From assembly GCF_036108815.1 (NCBI RefSeq), contig NZ_CP107985.1:124001-188000 (forward strand): a stretch of DNA of 64,000 nt, read 5' to 3'. Shown piece after piece: positions 25,291 through 33,479 of this stretch. Position numbers and translations under genes: made by a program. The stretch comes from Streptomyces sp. NBC_00353. Its GTDB lineage: Bacteria; Actinomycetota; Actinomycetes; Streptomycetales; Streptomycetaceae. Under the pieces are notes generated by a model. That model was not told the origin of the DNA. It made no database searches and saw only the letters and a program-made list of their open reading frames with translations. Position 1 is the stretch's first letter. Each line of letters starts with the position of its first letter.

Positions 25291-26292
25291 CTAGCGGCAA
25301 AAAACGGGGGTGCCGGCAACGATCCGGCGGGCCGCGTCGGTGATCCGGTCGGCGGTGGGCAGGACCGCGGCCGACAGATGGGGAGCCGCGGGCACCCGCA
25401 GATCGGGCAGGCCCAGTCGGCCCGGAGCGGCCCGCAGTGCGACGCCTGATTCGGCGACCCGGGCGATCACTTCGGCCCCGAAGCCACCGGTGACATTGGC
25501 CTCGTGAACCACCAGAAGCCGGCCGGTTCGCTCGACGCTGCTGAGCACCGCGTCGGTGTCGAAGGGGTTCAGCCAGACGGTTTCGATGAGATCGGTGCTG
25601 ATGCCCTCCGCGGCCAGGGCTTGGGCCGCCTGGGCTGCCGTCCTTGCCGTCGCGCCCCAGGTCACCATGGTGAGATCGGATCCGTGCTGCCGGTGCCGAC
25701 TGCCGCCGACGGGAGCGATCGGGCCACCGATGACGACCTCTTCCCGCTCTCCGGCGTAAAGGCCCCGGGCCTCGATGACCAAGGTGGGGTCGTCACACGC
25801 CACGGCAGACAGCAGCAGGTCGTAGGCGTCCTGCGGGGTCGAGGGCAGGCAGACCCGCAGCCCCGGAACGTGAGCGAACAGGGCCTCAAGCGACTGCGAG
25901 TGCTGCGCGCACGAGCCGGGCGTGGCGCCTTGCTGGGTCCGGATGGTCAGCGGGGCGCTGAGCGCTCCGTTCGACACATACCTCACGTTCGCAGCCTGAT
26001 TGATCACCTGGTCGATGCCCACCAGGGTGAAGTCGATCCACATGATCTCGACGATCGGCCGTCGGCCCATCATCGCCGCACCGACCGCGGAACCTATGAT
26101 GGCGCTCTCGCTGATCGGAGTGTCGAAGACGCGCTCACCGAAGTCATTGCGCAACCGCCTGGTGACGCCGAAGACGCCGCCGGGCTTAGCCACGTCCTCG
26201 CCGTACAGCAGTGCCTCGGGCCAAGTCTCCATGGCCCTTCGCAGTGCCGCGTTGACCGCTTCGCCGAACCTCAACTTCACCGTCTCAGGCAT
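25291..26292 (-). CDS. 2-oxoacid dehydrogenase E1 component, beta subunit
   Basis: 333 aa, normal for E1 beta. Transketolase-like pyrimidine-binding part: LRFGEAVNAALRRAMETWPE, YGEDVAKPGGVFGVTRRL and FDTPISESAIIGSAVGAAMM (with the TPP-activating Glu). The C-terminal domain has LTMVTWGATARTAAQAAQAL. Start overlaps the E1 alpha stop by 8 bp. With E1 alpha it should decarboxylate a 2-oxoacid or acyloin using TPP. No E2 or E3 gene is nearby, so it either uses the cell's general partners or acts without them. Confidence 0.92.
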   Translation of the reverse strand: MPETVKLRFGEAVNAALRRAMETWPEALLYGEDVAKPGGVFGVTRRLRNDFGERVFDTPISESAIIGSAVGAAMMGRRPIVEIMWIDFTLVGIDQVINQAANVRYVSNGALSAPLTIRTQQGATPGSCAQHSQSLEALFAHVPGLRVCLPSTPQDAYDLLLSAVACDDPTLVIEARGLYAGEREEVVIGGPIAPVGGSRHRQHGSDLTMVTWGATARTAAQAAQALAAEGISTDLIETVWLNPFDTDAVLSSVERTGRLLVVHEANVTGGFGAEVIARVAESGVALRAAPGRLGLPDLRVPAAPHLSAAVLPTADRITDAARRIVAGTPVFCR

Positions 26293-27241
26293 ACAAGTGC
26301 TCCTTCACGTCCTCCGCAGAAGCCAAAGGCGCCGCCAGCGCCTCGGCCACGGCCCGTTCGACCTCGTCGGCCGCCTGTTGAACAGCCGCCCGGCAGACGG
26401 CCTCGGTCACACCCTGGGCCACCAACTCCCGCTCCAGCCGCCCGATCGGTTCGCGCTGCCAGGCACTGGCCACCTCACCGGCGGGCCGGTAGTGCTCGAC
26501 ATCGCCGATGTAGTGGCCGACCAGACGCTCCGTCATCGCCTCGATGAAGCTTGGCCCCTCACCGGCGCGGGCTCGGTCCACCGCGGCGGCCATCGCGTCG
26601 CGTACGGTGGTCACACTGTTGCCGTCGATCCGGGAGCCGGGCATGCCGTAGCCCGCCGCTCGACGCCATAGTTCGGGTTCACCGACCATCTCCGCGATGG
26701 GCGTCAGCTCCGAGTAGGTGTTGTTCTCGCAGACGAAGACCACCGGGAGTGAGAACGCCGCGGCGAAGTTCATGGCTTCGTGCATCGCACCCTGGTTGGT
26801 GGCGCCGTCCCCGAAGGACACCACCGCCACGCGGCCCGACCCGTCGTACCGGGCGGCCAGCGCGGCACCGACCGCGATCGGGGCGCCGGCTCCGACGATG
26901 GAGTTCTCACCGAAGAATCCGTACTGCGGAGCTGAGAAGTAGGGCGAGCCACCTCGGCCGCCGTTGAGACCGGTGCTCCTCCCCAACAGCTCGGCGAAGC
27001 TGGGCGCCAGCGGTACTCCGCGGGCCAGCGCCCAACCGTGTCCGCGGTAGGTGGCGAAGACGGCGTCCTGCGGCTGCAACACAGCACAGGCGCCCACGGG
27101 GATGGCCTCCTGGCCGATGGACAGATGCACGGATCCGATGATCTGGCGAGCCAGACTCAGCTCCCGTGTCTTCTCCTCGAAGCTGCGAATACGCTGCATC
27201 GCCGCCAGATCACCGATCTCAGCCGGCTGGTGTGAAGTCAT
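26285..27241 (-). CDS. 2-oxoacid dehydrogenase E1 component, alpha subunit
   Basis: 318 aa from the ATG at 27241, which overlaps the lyase stop as ATGA; the longer frame reads into that gene. TPP-binding signature GDGATNQGAMHEAMNFAAAF to CENN, substrate region SVHLSIGQEAIPVG and YRGHGWALARG, and the loop GGRGGSPYFSA that replaces the phosphorylation loop of mitochondrial enzymes. The length and sequence are closest in feel to AcoA-type acetoin/pyruvate dehydrogenases. Heterotetramer with the next gene product. Confidence 0.92.
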   Translation of the reverse strand: MTSHQPAEIGDLAAMQRIRSFEEKTRELSLARQIIGSVHLSIGQEAIPVGACAVLQPQDAVFATYRGHGWALARGVPLAPSFAELLGRSTGLNGGRGGSPYFSAPQYGFFGENSIVGAGAPIAVGAALAARYDGSGRVAVVSFGDGATNQGAMHEAMNFAAAFSLPVVFVCENNTYSELTPIAEMVGEPELWRRAAGYGMPGSRIDGNSVTTVRDAMAAAVDRARAGEGPSFIEAMTERLVGHYIGDVEHYRPAGEVASAWQREPIGRLERELVAQGVTEAVCRAAVQQAADEVERAVAEALAAPLASAEDVKEHLYA

Positions 27242-28629
27242 TCGTTTCCCTCCTCTTCCGTGATGACGACGGGATCTGTCCTTGTAGAATCCGGTTGCGC
27301 GCCACGGCGCCACTCGGTCACCGCTGCCTGGCATATCTGGGTTGTCGAGCCGAGGTAGTCCGACGGGGTCGGCAGCACCGGTTCCAGAGCGGACCATGCC
27401 TCCGCGTCCAGGCTCGACCGCAGGGTGGCTACAAGGGGTTGGTCCTTCTCCCGCGATCGGCGCACCGCCTCGTAGAGAACCTCGTGTGCGCGGTCGCGGC
27501 CCAGCTGGGATGCGAGCGCGATCATGTACCCCTCGGCCATGATCCTGCCTCCGTCGGCGTCCAGGTTGGCGCGCATCCGCCCGGGGAACACACGAAGGCC
27601 GCTGGTCAATGCGATAGCCGCGCGTAGTGCCCCCGCCGCGGAGGCAGAGGCTGCGGGCAGTGCCTGCCATTCGACCTGCCACTCCCCCGCCGCCCGTTCA
27701 TGGCCCGCCTCCATCGCGCGCAGCATCGCGGAAGCGGCGGCCTGGGCCATAACCCCGAAACCGATGGTGAGCTCCGCGGAGATCGGATTGGCTTTCTGCG
27801 GCATCGTCGAGGACGCACCCCGGTACAAGCCGTCCGCCTCGGCGACCTCGCCGATCTCGGTACGGGAGAGGTCCACCATCTCCCGTGCCAGGCGCACACA
27901 GGTGGCAGTCACCAGTGCCGCGGCCATGGCGAACTCGGCCACCCGGTCCCTGGCCACATGCCACGGCACTTCGGTCGCGGCCAGATCGAGACGGCGAGCC
28001 ATCTCATCACGCACAACGGCGGCACGCTCGCCCAGCGCGGCGGAAGTGCCTCCGGCGCCGAACAAGGACAGCACCGACACCCGCTGCCTGGCCACGGTCA
28101 GCCGCTCCCGGTGACGTGTGAACTCGTCCAGGAACACCGCGCACTTCGCGCCGAACGTGGTGGGCACGGCCTGTTGAGCGTGAGTACGACCGGCCATGAG
28201 CGTGCCTTCGTGCCGGCGTACCAGCACCGCAAGCCCGTCACCGAGCTGTCCGACAAGGTCGAGGAGCCGCCCGGCGGCATCCCGCAGCTGCAGCGCCAGC
28301 GCGCAGTCCATGATGTCCTGGGTCGTCGCGCCGAAATGCACGAAGCCGGCAGCCTCGTCGTCCAGCGAGGCGCAGATCATCCGCACCAAGGGAAAGATCG
28401 GGTATCCGACCGTAGCGGACTGCGACCAGAGTCCCTCCGTGTCGACGACCTCGGGCCGACAGGCGGCGATGATCCGCTCAGCCGTATCGCCCTCGACGAC
28501 ACCGGCGGCCGCCAGACCATGGGTCAGGGCAGCCTCAACCACAAGCCAGTCCGCCACGGCTCTCTGCTCGGAAAAGACGGCCGCCATCTCTTCATCAGCA
28601 CCGACAGCGGTCAATAGATCAAAGGTCAC
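27238..28629 (-). CDS. Fumarase/argininosuccinase superfamily lyase (PcaB/adenylosuccinate lyase-like)
   Basis: 463 aa, GTG start at 28629 with GCTGAGG upstream. The superfamily signature is intact (GASSTMPQKANP), as are GATTQDIMD and MAGRTHAQQAVPTTFG. The pattern is closest to 3-carboxy-cis,cis-muconate cycloisomerase (PcaB), but no other protocatechuate genes are present. It would add or eliminate across a C-C bond next to a carboxylate. First gene of the six-gene operon, with a double LacI operator 22-46 bp upstream of its start. Confidence 0.88.
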   Translation of the reverse strand: MTFDLLTAVGADEEMAAVFSEQRAVADWLVVEAALTHGLAAAGVVEGDTAERIIAACRPEVVDTEGLWSQSATVGYPIFPLVRMICASLDDEAAGFVHFGATTQDIMDCALALQLRDAAGRLLDLVGQLGDGLAVLVRRHEGTLMAGRTHAQQAVPTTFGAKCAVFLDEFTRHRERLTVARQRVSVLSLFGAGGTSAALGERAAVVRDEMARRLDLAATEVPWHVARDRVAEFAMAAALVTATCVRLAREMVDLSRTEIGEVAEADGLYRGASSTMPQKANPISAELTIGFGVMAQAAASAMLRAMEAGHERAAGEWQVEWQALPAASASAAGALRAAIALTSGLRVFPGRMRANLDADGGRIMAEGYMIALASQLGRDRAHEVLYEAVRRSREKDQPLVATLRSSLDAEAWSALEPVLPTPSDYLGSTTQICQAAVTEWRRGAQPDSTRTDPVVITEEEGNE

Positions 28630-28650
28630 AAATGCCTCAGCAATCGTCGG

Positions 28651-28675
28651 TCAATCGCTTGACTCAAACGTTTGA
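28651..28675. promoter_or_regulatory. Tandem LacI-type operators, six-gene operon
   Basis: Two sites, TCAATCGCTTGA (28651-28662) and TCAAACGTTTGA (28664-28675), with centres 13 bp apart. This is the only doubled site in the island and lies directly before the longest operon. Confidence 0.78.
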
Positions 28676-28699
28676 CTGAACCATAGGGGCGGTGCGATC

Positions 28700-28925
28700 C
28701 AGGCGCAAGAGTCTGTGTCGCACAGTCGGAACGCGACCGTTGGCGACCGCGTACCGTCCGCTCTGTCCGTGAACTGGTGCTGCGTCTCGCTCGAGAAAAC
28801 TCCTCGTGGGCTGTCGGCGCACGCACGGCGAACTGGCCTCGCTCGCCATCAAGATCGCCGCCTCCACCGCGTGGAGCATCCTCAACGAACCCGGCATCCC
28901 ACCCGCAACCGCCGTCACTCTCGAC
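28700..28925 (+). pseudogene. IS3-type integrase/transposase remnant
   Basis: One frame reads RTVRSVRELVLRLARENSSW and, after a one-base loss, the next reads GCRRTHGELASLAIKIAAST and AWSILNEPGIPPA. This is the helical segment before the catalytic rve core of IS3-type integrases. No DDE core follows. The rest of the 1.1-kb gap to 29724 holds only the palindromes and hairpin listed separately. Confidence 0.6.
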
Positions 28926-29218
28926 ATCGATCGGTGTCTCTTCGCGCGCAAGCGCCGCCAGCTTCGTCATGCCAGCAACGCTGCCAGCGCCGACGTGACC
29001 TGCGCTCGTGCGTCGGTCCGCAATCCGTCCGGCCCGTTGGCTGCTGGAACAAGCGCGCGGTGCGGATCGGCGTCTCGCCGTGACGTAAGTGGTCATCTTG
29101 CGCCGCTCGAAAAGCCGTCACCGCAGGTCACGCGGCATTGCAGGTGCCGAGAACCACGTCCGCTCTGGTCAGCGTACTTGCGGCCGATCGAGGCGCCTGC
29201 TCCTTAAAGGTGGGAACT

Positions 29219-29259
29219 GAACGCGTTCTACGAATCCGGCAGCCTGCTCGAAACGCGTT
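29219..29259. promoter_or_regulatory. Pair of AACGCGTT palindromes
   Basis: GAACGCGTTC at 29219-29228 and AACGCGTT at 29252-29259, 32 bp apart centre to centre, about three helical turns. They resemble LacI-family operators but differ from the TCAA type of the island. No gene obviously depends on them. Confidence 0.35.
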
Positions 29260-29587
29260 CAACTCCGGCTTCGCGGAGACTCCCCTAACGGCTGCCTATC
29301 TGGCCGTTGACCTGCACGGATGACATTGTCGGCACACGCACCGTCTACCAGCGCGGCCTGGACCGGGCCGTCGACGTCGACGCCTATGAGCACCGCGCGG
29401 TCGTTTCCCATCAGCGCCCCGACGATCTCGCCCCTCGAGGCCACCTGAGGACTCGCCAACTTGAGAGCCGCTCGCGGTGCAAGTGATACCCCGAGACCGG
29501 GTCATCCGGTGCCCGCGGTTCCGTAGGCACCGCGGGTCATGTATGCCCTACATGCTGTGCGCGTCGCGCACGGAAATACCACGCTCA

Positions 29588-29625
29588 CAGGCGGCCGCCT
29601 CGGCATTGAGCGAGGCGGCCGCCTG
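29588..29625. terminator. Perfect 15-bp hairpin downstream of the beta-helix gene
   Basis: CAGGCGGCCGCCTCG (29588-29602) pairs perfectly with 29611-29625 across an 8-nt loop. It is about 100 bp after the stop of the beta-helix gene on its strand. There is no T run, so it may work as a GC-only terminator or RNA-stabilising stem. Confidence 0.5.
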
Positions 29626-29724
29626 GCCGAAGCGGCTCCGTACATCGTGCGCTCAACCGCAAGACCGATCAACGGCAGGTCGGCGGTACTGAGCAGCACA
29701 CCAGTCGGCGCGGCAGCTTCAGGG

Positions 29725-32664
29725 TTACCCTCCCGAGAGCTGCAGTGCGTCGAGGGTCATGTAGCTGCCGTCGACTTTCGTCACCTTGATCGTGTGACTC
29801 CCGTTGCTCAGGCCGCGCACACTCGCGCAGACCTGCTGCAACTTCGTGCTCGAGGCAGAGCAGTTGGCTTGCTGATTCAGCACGCCGTCAATATAGACAT
29901 TGACGTTACCGCGGTTGGTGTCCATTGCGGTGATGTAGTCGATGCCCGTTCCGCTGAACGTGTAGCTGAACGAGTCGCCGTTGGTGGTGGTGTAGTGCTG
30001 GGTGTCGTCGAAGTTGCCGTTGTAGGTCTGCGCCGTCCAACTCCCGGTATAGCTGATACCCGAGTTCGTGTCGTCGATCACGGAATCGGACGGTGGTTGG
30101 ACGTAGGCGATGAGCGCGTCGAGGGTCATGTAAGTGCCGTCGACTTTCGTCACCTTGATCGTGTGGCTTCCGCTGCTCAGGCCGCGCACACTCGCGCAGA
30201 CCTGCTGAGGCTGCGTACTCGGGGCATAGCAGTTGGCTTGCTGATTCAGCACGCCGTCAATATAGACATTGACGTTACCGCGGTTGGTGTCCATTGCGGT
30301 GATGTAGTCGATGCCCGTTCCGCTGAACGTGTAGCTGAACGAGTCGCCGTTGGTGGTGGTGTAGTGCTGGGTGTTGCCGAAGTTGCCGTTGTAGGTCTGC
30401 GCCGTCCAACTCCCGGTATAGCTGATACCCGAGTTCGTGTCGTCGACCACGGGTAGCGTTTTCCCGCCCCCCGTCGCGACGGCAATCTGGGAGAGGGCTG
30501 CGCCGGCCGGAGCCGTAGCGATCAGGAATTCAGAGGAGAGCACATTGACCGAGGTCGCCGACGCCGAGCCCCAAGTGACCTGCGTACCGGAGGAGAAACC
30601 GCTGCCCGCGACCAGGACCTGCTGGCCCGCGGTCGCGCTGCCGGTGCGCGGGTACGCGTACCCCAGCCGTGGCGTGGCACTAGTGGCGATGCCCTGGTAA
30701 GCGGGCTCCAGACCTGCGCCCGACAGAACCGACTGCGGCAGATCTCCCGCGGAAGGAGAGCCCGGGATCTGGGTGTTGTTGGAGAACTGCATGTCGACCG
30801 AGGAGCCGCACGGCAGCTGGTTGATCGGGTTGGCATAGTAGTTGCCGGTGAACGAGATGTGGCCGACCGGGTAGCAGCCGCCGTTTCCGTTGGGTGCGCT
30901 CCACTGCACGTTGTTGCTGTAAGTGATCCACTGGCTGCCGATGTCGTTGTAGTACGCGAAGAAGTCGCCGCCCTGGTTGTAGACGACGTTGCCGGTGACT
31001 GTCAGGCCTCCGGCGAAGCTCGCCGATTCATTGACGGTGCTGTCCGTGTTGAGGACCGTCTCGTTCTGGTGGCCCTCCAGGTAGATGGCCCCGCCGTCGG
31101 CAAGAGTGTTCATGTAGTTGTAGATGACGTTGTAGCTGATGTCGTTGGTGGAGTTGACGTTGGTTGTCAGGTTCGGGTGGGCCGCTGTATCGGCGTGCCC
31201 GGCCACCGCGCCGCTGGAGATTCCCGAGTACGGGACGTCATGGATGTCGTTGTGTGCGACCTGGGTGTGCTGCGTGAAGAACAGCAGGATGCCGACGGCG
31301 CCGGGGTATTCGACGCCTATGCGGGTGATGAGATTATTGTTGATGGTGTTGTAGGAGTTGAACTCTCTGCTGTCTGTCGGATTCGGGTTGCCGGCGCTGC
31401 CCAGTTCGACGCCGATTCCCGAGATGTCGGTGAAGACGTTGCCGATGATGGTGTTGTGCTGGCTGCCGTCGCCGAAGGCGAGGCCGGCCGCACCGAGGTG
31501 GGTGAAGGTGTTGCCCTCGAAGGTGATGTACTGGGCGTACTTCCAGGAGACGTTGCCGGGCTCCTGGGTGTAGGCACCGTACGGGCAGGTGCCGGCAGGG
31601 CTGCTGAAGTTGCAGGTTCCCTGCGGCGGGTCGGTGGTCGCGCCGGTCATGGTGAGGTTGGCCTGGACCTCGGCGAAACCGAGGTTACTGCTCGGGCCGT
31701 TCCAGGTGGCATAGGCGAACTGCAGCCCGCTGAAGGTGATGTCGCGGATGGGCGAGCCCAGCGTTCCGGTGCCGGTGAGAAGCGACTCGATACTCGGGGC
31801 CTCGACGTCGATCGTCGGCATGTTCTGGCCCGGGGCCGGTATGTAATACAGCGTCGAGGACGATTTGTCCAGATACCACTGCCCGGCGTGCAGCAACTCG
31901 TAGGCGTTCTCAATACGAGTCGGCCTGGTGGTTGTGGACATGGAGGGGAACGGGAAGCCACCGTTCGCCCCGGCCGGACGTTGCGTGACGTTCTTCCAGC
32001 ACGGCTGCGACATGGTGATCGCCGTTCCGGAGATGCTGCCGACTCTGCACCGGCTCTCGGTCCAGAGCCCGTTGCCCGCCGGGTAGACGAACTCCAACGA
32101 GGCCGGGTTGCGCCAGGTCGAGTAGGTGGAATCCGCGGCGGTGTAGCCGGTGGTGTTGCCTGTCAGGCCCACCGGTGGTGCGCCTTGTGCAATCGGGGCG
32201 CGCAGCCCGTTGACATAGAGCTGCCGGGTGTTCAGGTTCGCAGGAATGTCGGTTGTCTTCCAGATGTTCTTACTGGAGTCAGCGAGCGACCAGCCGGTGA
32301 TCTTCTTCGCCCCGCTCAGTACCGGGTGCGCGTTGGGCGCGGCCTGCCAGATCACCGTGTGGCCATTCCGGCCGCTGTCAGCGGCGGTGAGGTCGAGCGG
32401 CGAGTCGAGCCGGTAGGTTCCGTCGGCGAGCTGGACCACGATGTCCCCGGTCATCGACGGAGCCAGGTCCTGCACGGACGACTGCGCCTGGGTGAGCGAG
32501 CACGGCGCGGCGGAGGTGCACGCGCTTCCCGAACCGCTCGGCGACACGTACACCGTCTGCTGGACCGCGGCCCGCGCCGGAGCGGAGAATCCGCCCGCGA
32601 TCGCCAGGGCCGCGCAGAGTAGGGCGATCGTCAGTGCGATACGCCCTCCTACCAGTGTCTTCAT
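29725..32664 (-). CDS. Secreted right-handed beta-helix protein with IPT-like and duplicated C-terminal domains
   Basis: 979 aa, ATG at 32664 with AGGAGGG upstream. Residues 1-32 are a Sec signal ending PARA. A parallel beta-helix covers about 40-640 (YVSPSGSGSACTSAAPCSLT, then NTIIGNVFTDISGIGVELGS and similar NxIxxNxI turns). An IPT/TIG-like domain follows (about 655-735). Two near-identical domains of about 110 aa end the protein (each with SYTGSWTAQTYNGNF and GSHTIKVTKVDG), probably sugar-binding. Beta-helix proteins of this type include polysaccharide lyases and glycosidases. A LacI operator overlaps its start region, tying it to uptake and catabolism in the island. Confidence 0.85.
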   Translation of the reverse strand: MKTLVGGRIALTIALLCAALAIAGGFSAPARAAVQQTVYVSPSGSGSACTSAAPCSLTQAQSSVQDLAPSMTGDIVVQLADGTYRLDSPLDLTAADSGRNGHTVIWQAAPNAHPVLSGAKKITGWSLADSSKNIWKTTDIPANLNTRQLYVNGLRAPIAQGAPPVGLTGNTTGYTAADSTYSTWRNPASLEFVYPAGNGLWTESRCRVGSISGTAITMSQPCWKNVTQRPAGANGGFPFPSMSTTTRPTRIENAYELLHAGQWYLDKSSSTLYYIPAPGQNMPTIDVEAPSIESLLTGTGTLGSPIRDITFSGLQFAYATWNGPSSNLGFAEVQANLTMTGATTDPPQGTCNFSSPAGTCPYGAYTQEPGNVSWKYAQYITFEGNTFTHLGAAGLAFGDGSQHNTIIGNVFTDISGIGVELGSAGNPNPTDSREFNSYNTINNNLITRIGVEYPGAVGILLFFTQHTQVAHNDIHDVPYSGISSGAVAGHADTAAHPNLTTNVNSTNDISYNVIYNYMNTLADGGAIYLEGHQNETVLNTDSTVNESASFAGGLTVTGNVVYNQGGDFFAYYNDIGSQWITYSNNVQWSAPNGNGGCYPVGHISFTGNYYANPINQLPCGSSVDMQFSNNTQIPGSPSAGDLPQSVLSGAGLEPAYQGIATSATPRLGYAYPRTGSATAGQQVLVAGSGFSSGTQVTWGSASATSVNVLSSEFLIATAPAGAALSQIAVATGGGKTLPVVDDTNSGISYTGSWTAQTYNGNFGNTQHYTTTNGDSFSYTFSGTGIDYITAMDTNRGNVNVYIDGVLNQQANCYAPSTQPQQVCASVRGLSSGSHTIKVTKVDGTYMTLDALIAYVQPPSDSVIDDTNSGISYTGSWTAQTYNGNFDDTQHYTTTNGDSFSYTFSGTGIDYITAMDTNRGNVNVYIDGVLNQQANCSASSTKLQQVCASVRGLSNGSHTIKVTKVDGSYMTLDALQLSGG
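29750..30450 (-). repeat. Two direct repeats of about 330 bp inside the beta-helix gene
   Basis: Copies at about 29750-30081 and 30119-30450, period 369 bp, encode the two C-terminal domains. Only scattered base differences are visible, so the duplication looks recent or maintained by conversion. Confidence 0.85.
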
Positions 32665-32683
32665 ATGCGTAACACCCTCCTAG

Positions 32684-32695
32684 TCAAACGATTGT
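32684..32695. promoter_or_regulatory. LacI-type operator at the beta-helix gene start
   Basis: TCAAACGATTGT, matching the island consensus at 11 of 12 bases. It abuts the ribosome site of the beta-helix gene (start 32664). Confidence 0.72.
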
Positions 32696-32840
32696 TCTCC
32701 GAAAAGACTGCTGACGCTGAAACTGAACGGCACCGATGACCCGCCTTCGAAGAAGACGACTGCAGGCGGCCATCATTTTGGATTTGCTCGGTGTGCCGCC
32801 CGTCATCCCCGCCCTTGCCGTACTGCTGGCAACTGACGAG

Positions 32841-32852
32841 TCAAACGATTGA
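32841..32852. promoter_or_regulatory. LacI-type operator, distal site of the beta-helix gene
   Basis: TCAAACGATTGA, a full match, 157 bp from the start-proximal site, which would allow DNA looping. The 815-bp gap 32665-33479 holds no recognised gene, only operators. Confidence 0.72.
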
Positions 32853-33219
32853 TCATGGTGCGCGACGGGCACCGTCAAAACAGTGAGTGAATGGGGTGGT
32901 GCCCAGTTGTACGGGCACCGCGCCGGGCGACGCCGGCGGCCCTCGGGCTCGCATCCGAGGTTCCGGCGTGGCCCTGCGGGGCATCCGTGCACATGGCTCC
33001 GAACGTGCAGCCGGCCACGCGCTACTGGGCCGGCAGCACACCGCCCGGACAGCCCTTCCTGTTGGCAATGGGCGGCGGTTACAGCCCCGGACGGTGCCGA
33101 CGGGATCGTCGAGCCAACCACGTGCAGCACTAAAAGGCATCGCTAGTGGTGTCCATCCTGGCGAATTACAGTGCGCCGACGACGGCTCTGCCGAGCTGTG
33201 ACTGGATACCTAGCGCTAG

Positions 33220-33231
33220 TCAATCGATTGA
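33220..33231. promoter_or_regulatory. LacI-type operator, orphan site
   Basis: TCAATCGATTGA, a perfect palindrome. The next gene to the right is a broken ISL3 transposase, so the originally controlled gene may have been displaced. Confidence 0.7.
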
Positions 33232-33479
33232 TCTGCTACATAGCCCGCACCCCTTGTTGCAGTTGGTGGAAAACTACGACGAGCGCCCGGAGGCGATGCG
33301 ATTTAGAGGAAAGCGACCAATTCAACCCGTGACGGGTGGACGCAGCATAGGCGGCAGCTTCAGTCGGACACAAGGCGTTAACAGGAACGGGCTTCTCGAT
33401 GTGACAGGAAGCGATAGGGAGCTGGAACAAGGTTGTACGTGCCAGATATTGCATCCACGCCGGCCACAGGGCCCGGTTC

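Noticed and set aside
29539..30456. 305-codon plus-strand open frame with repeated Val/Asp segments
   Set aside because: Its apparent repeats mirror the duplicated domains of the beta-helix gene on the other strand.
30859..32622. 587-codon open frame opposite the beta-helix gene
   Set aside because: It is the antisense shadow of a gene with a clear signal peptide and domains; its peptide is low in motifs and Arg/Val/Gly-rich, as expected from reversed GC-rich codons.
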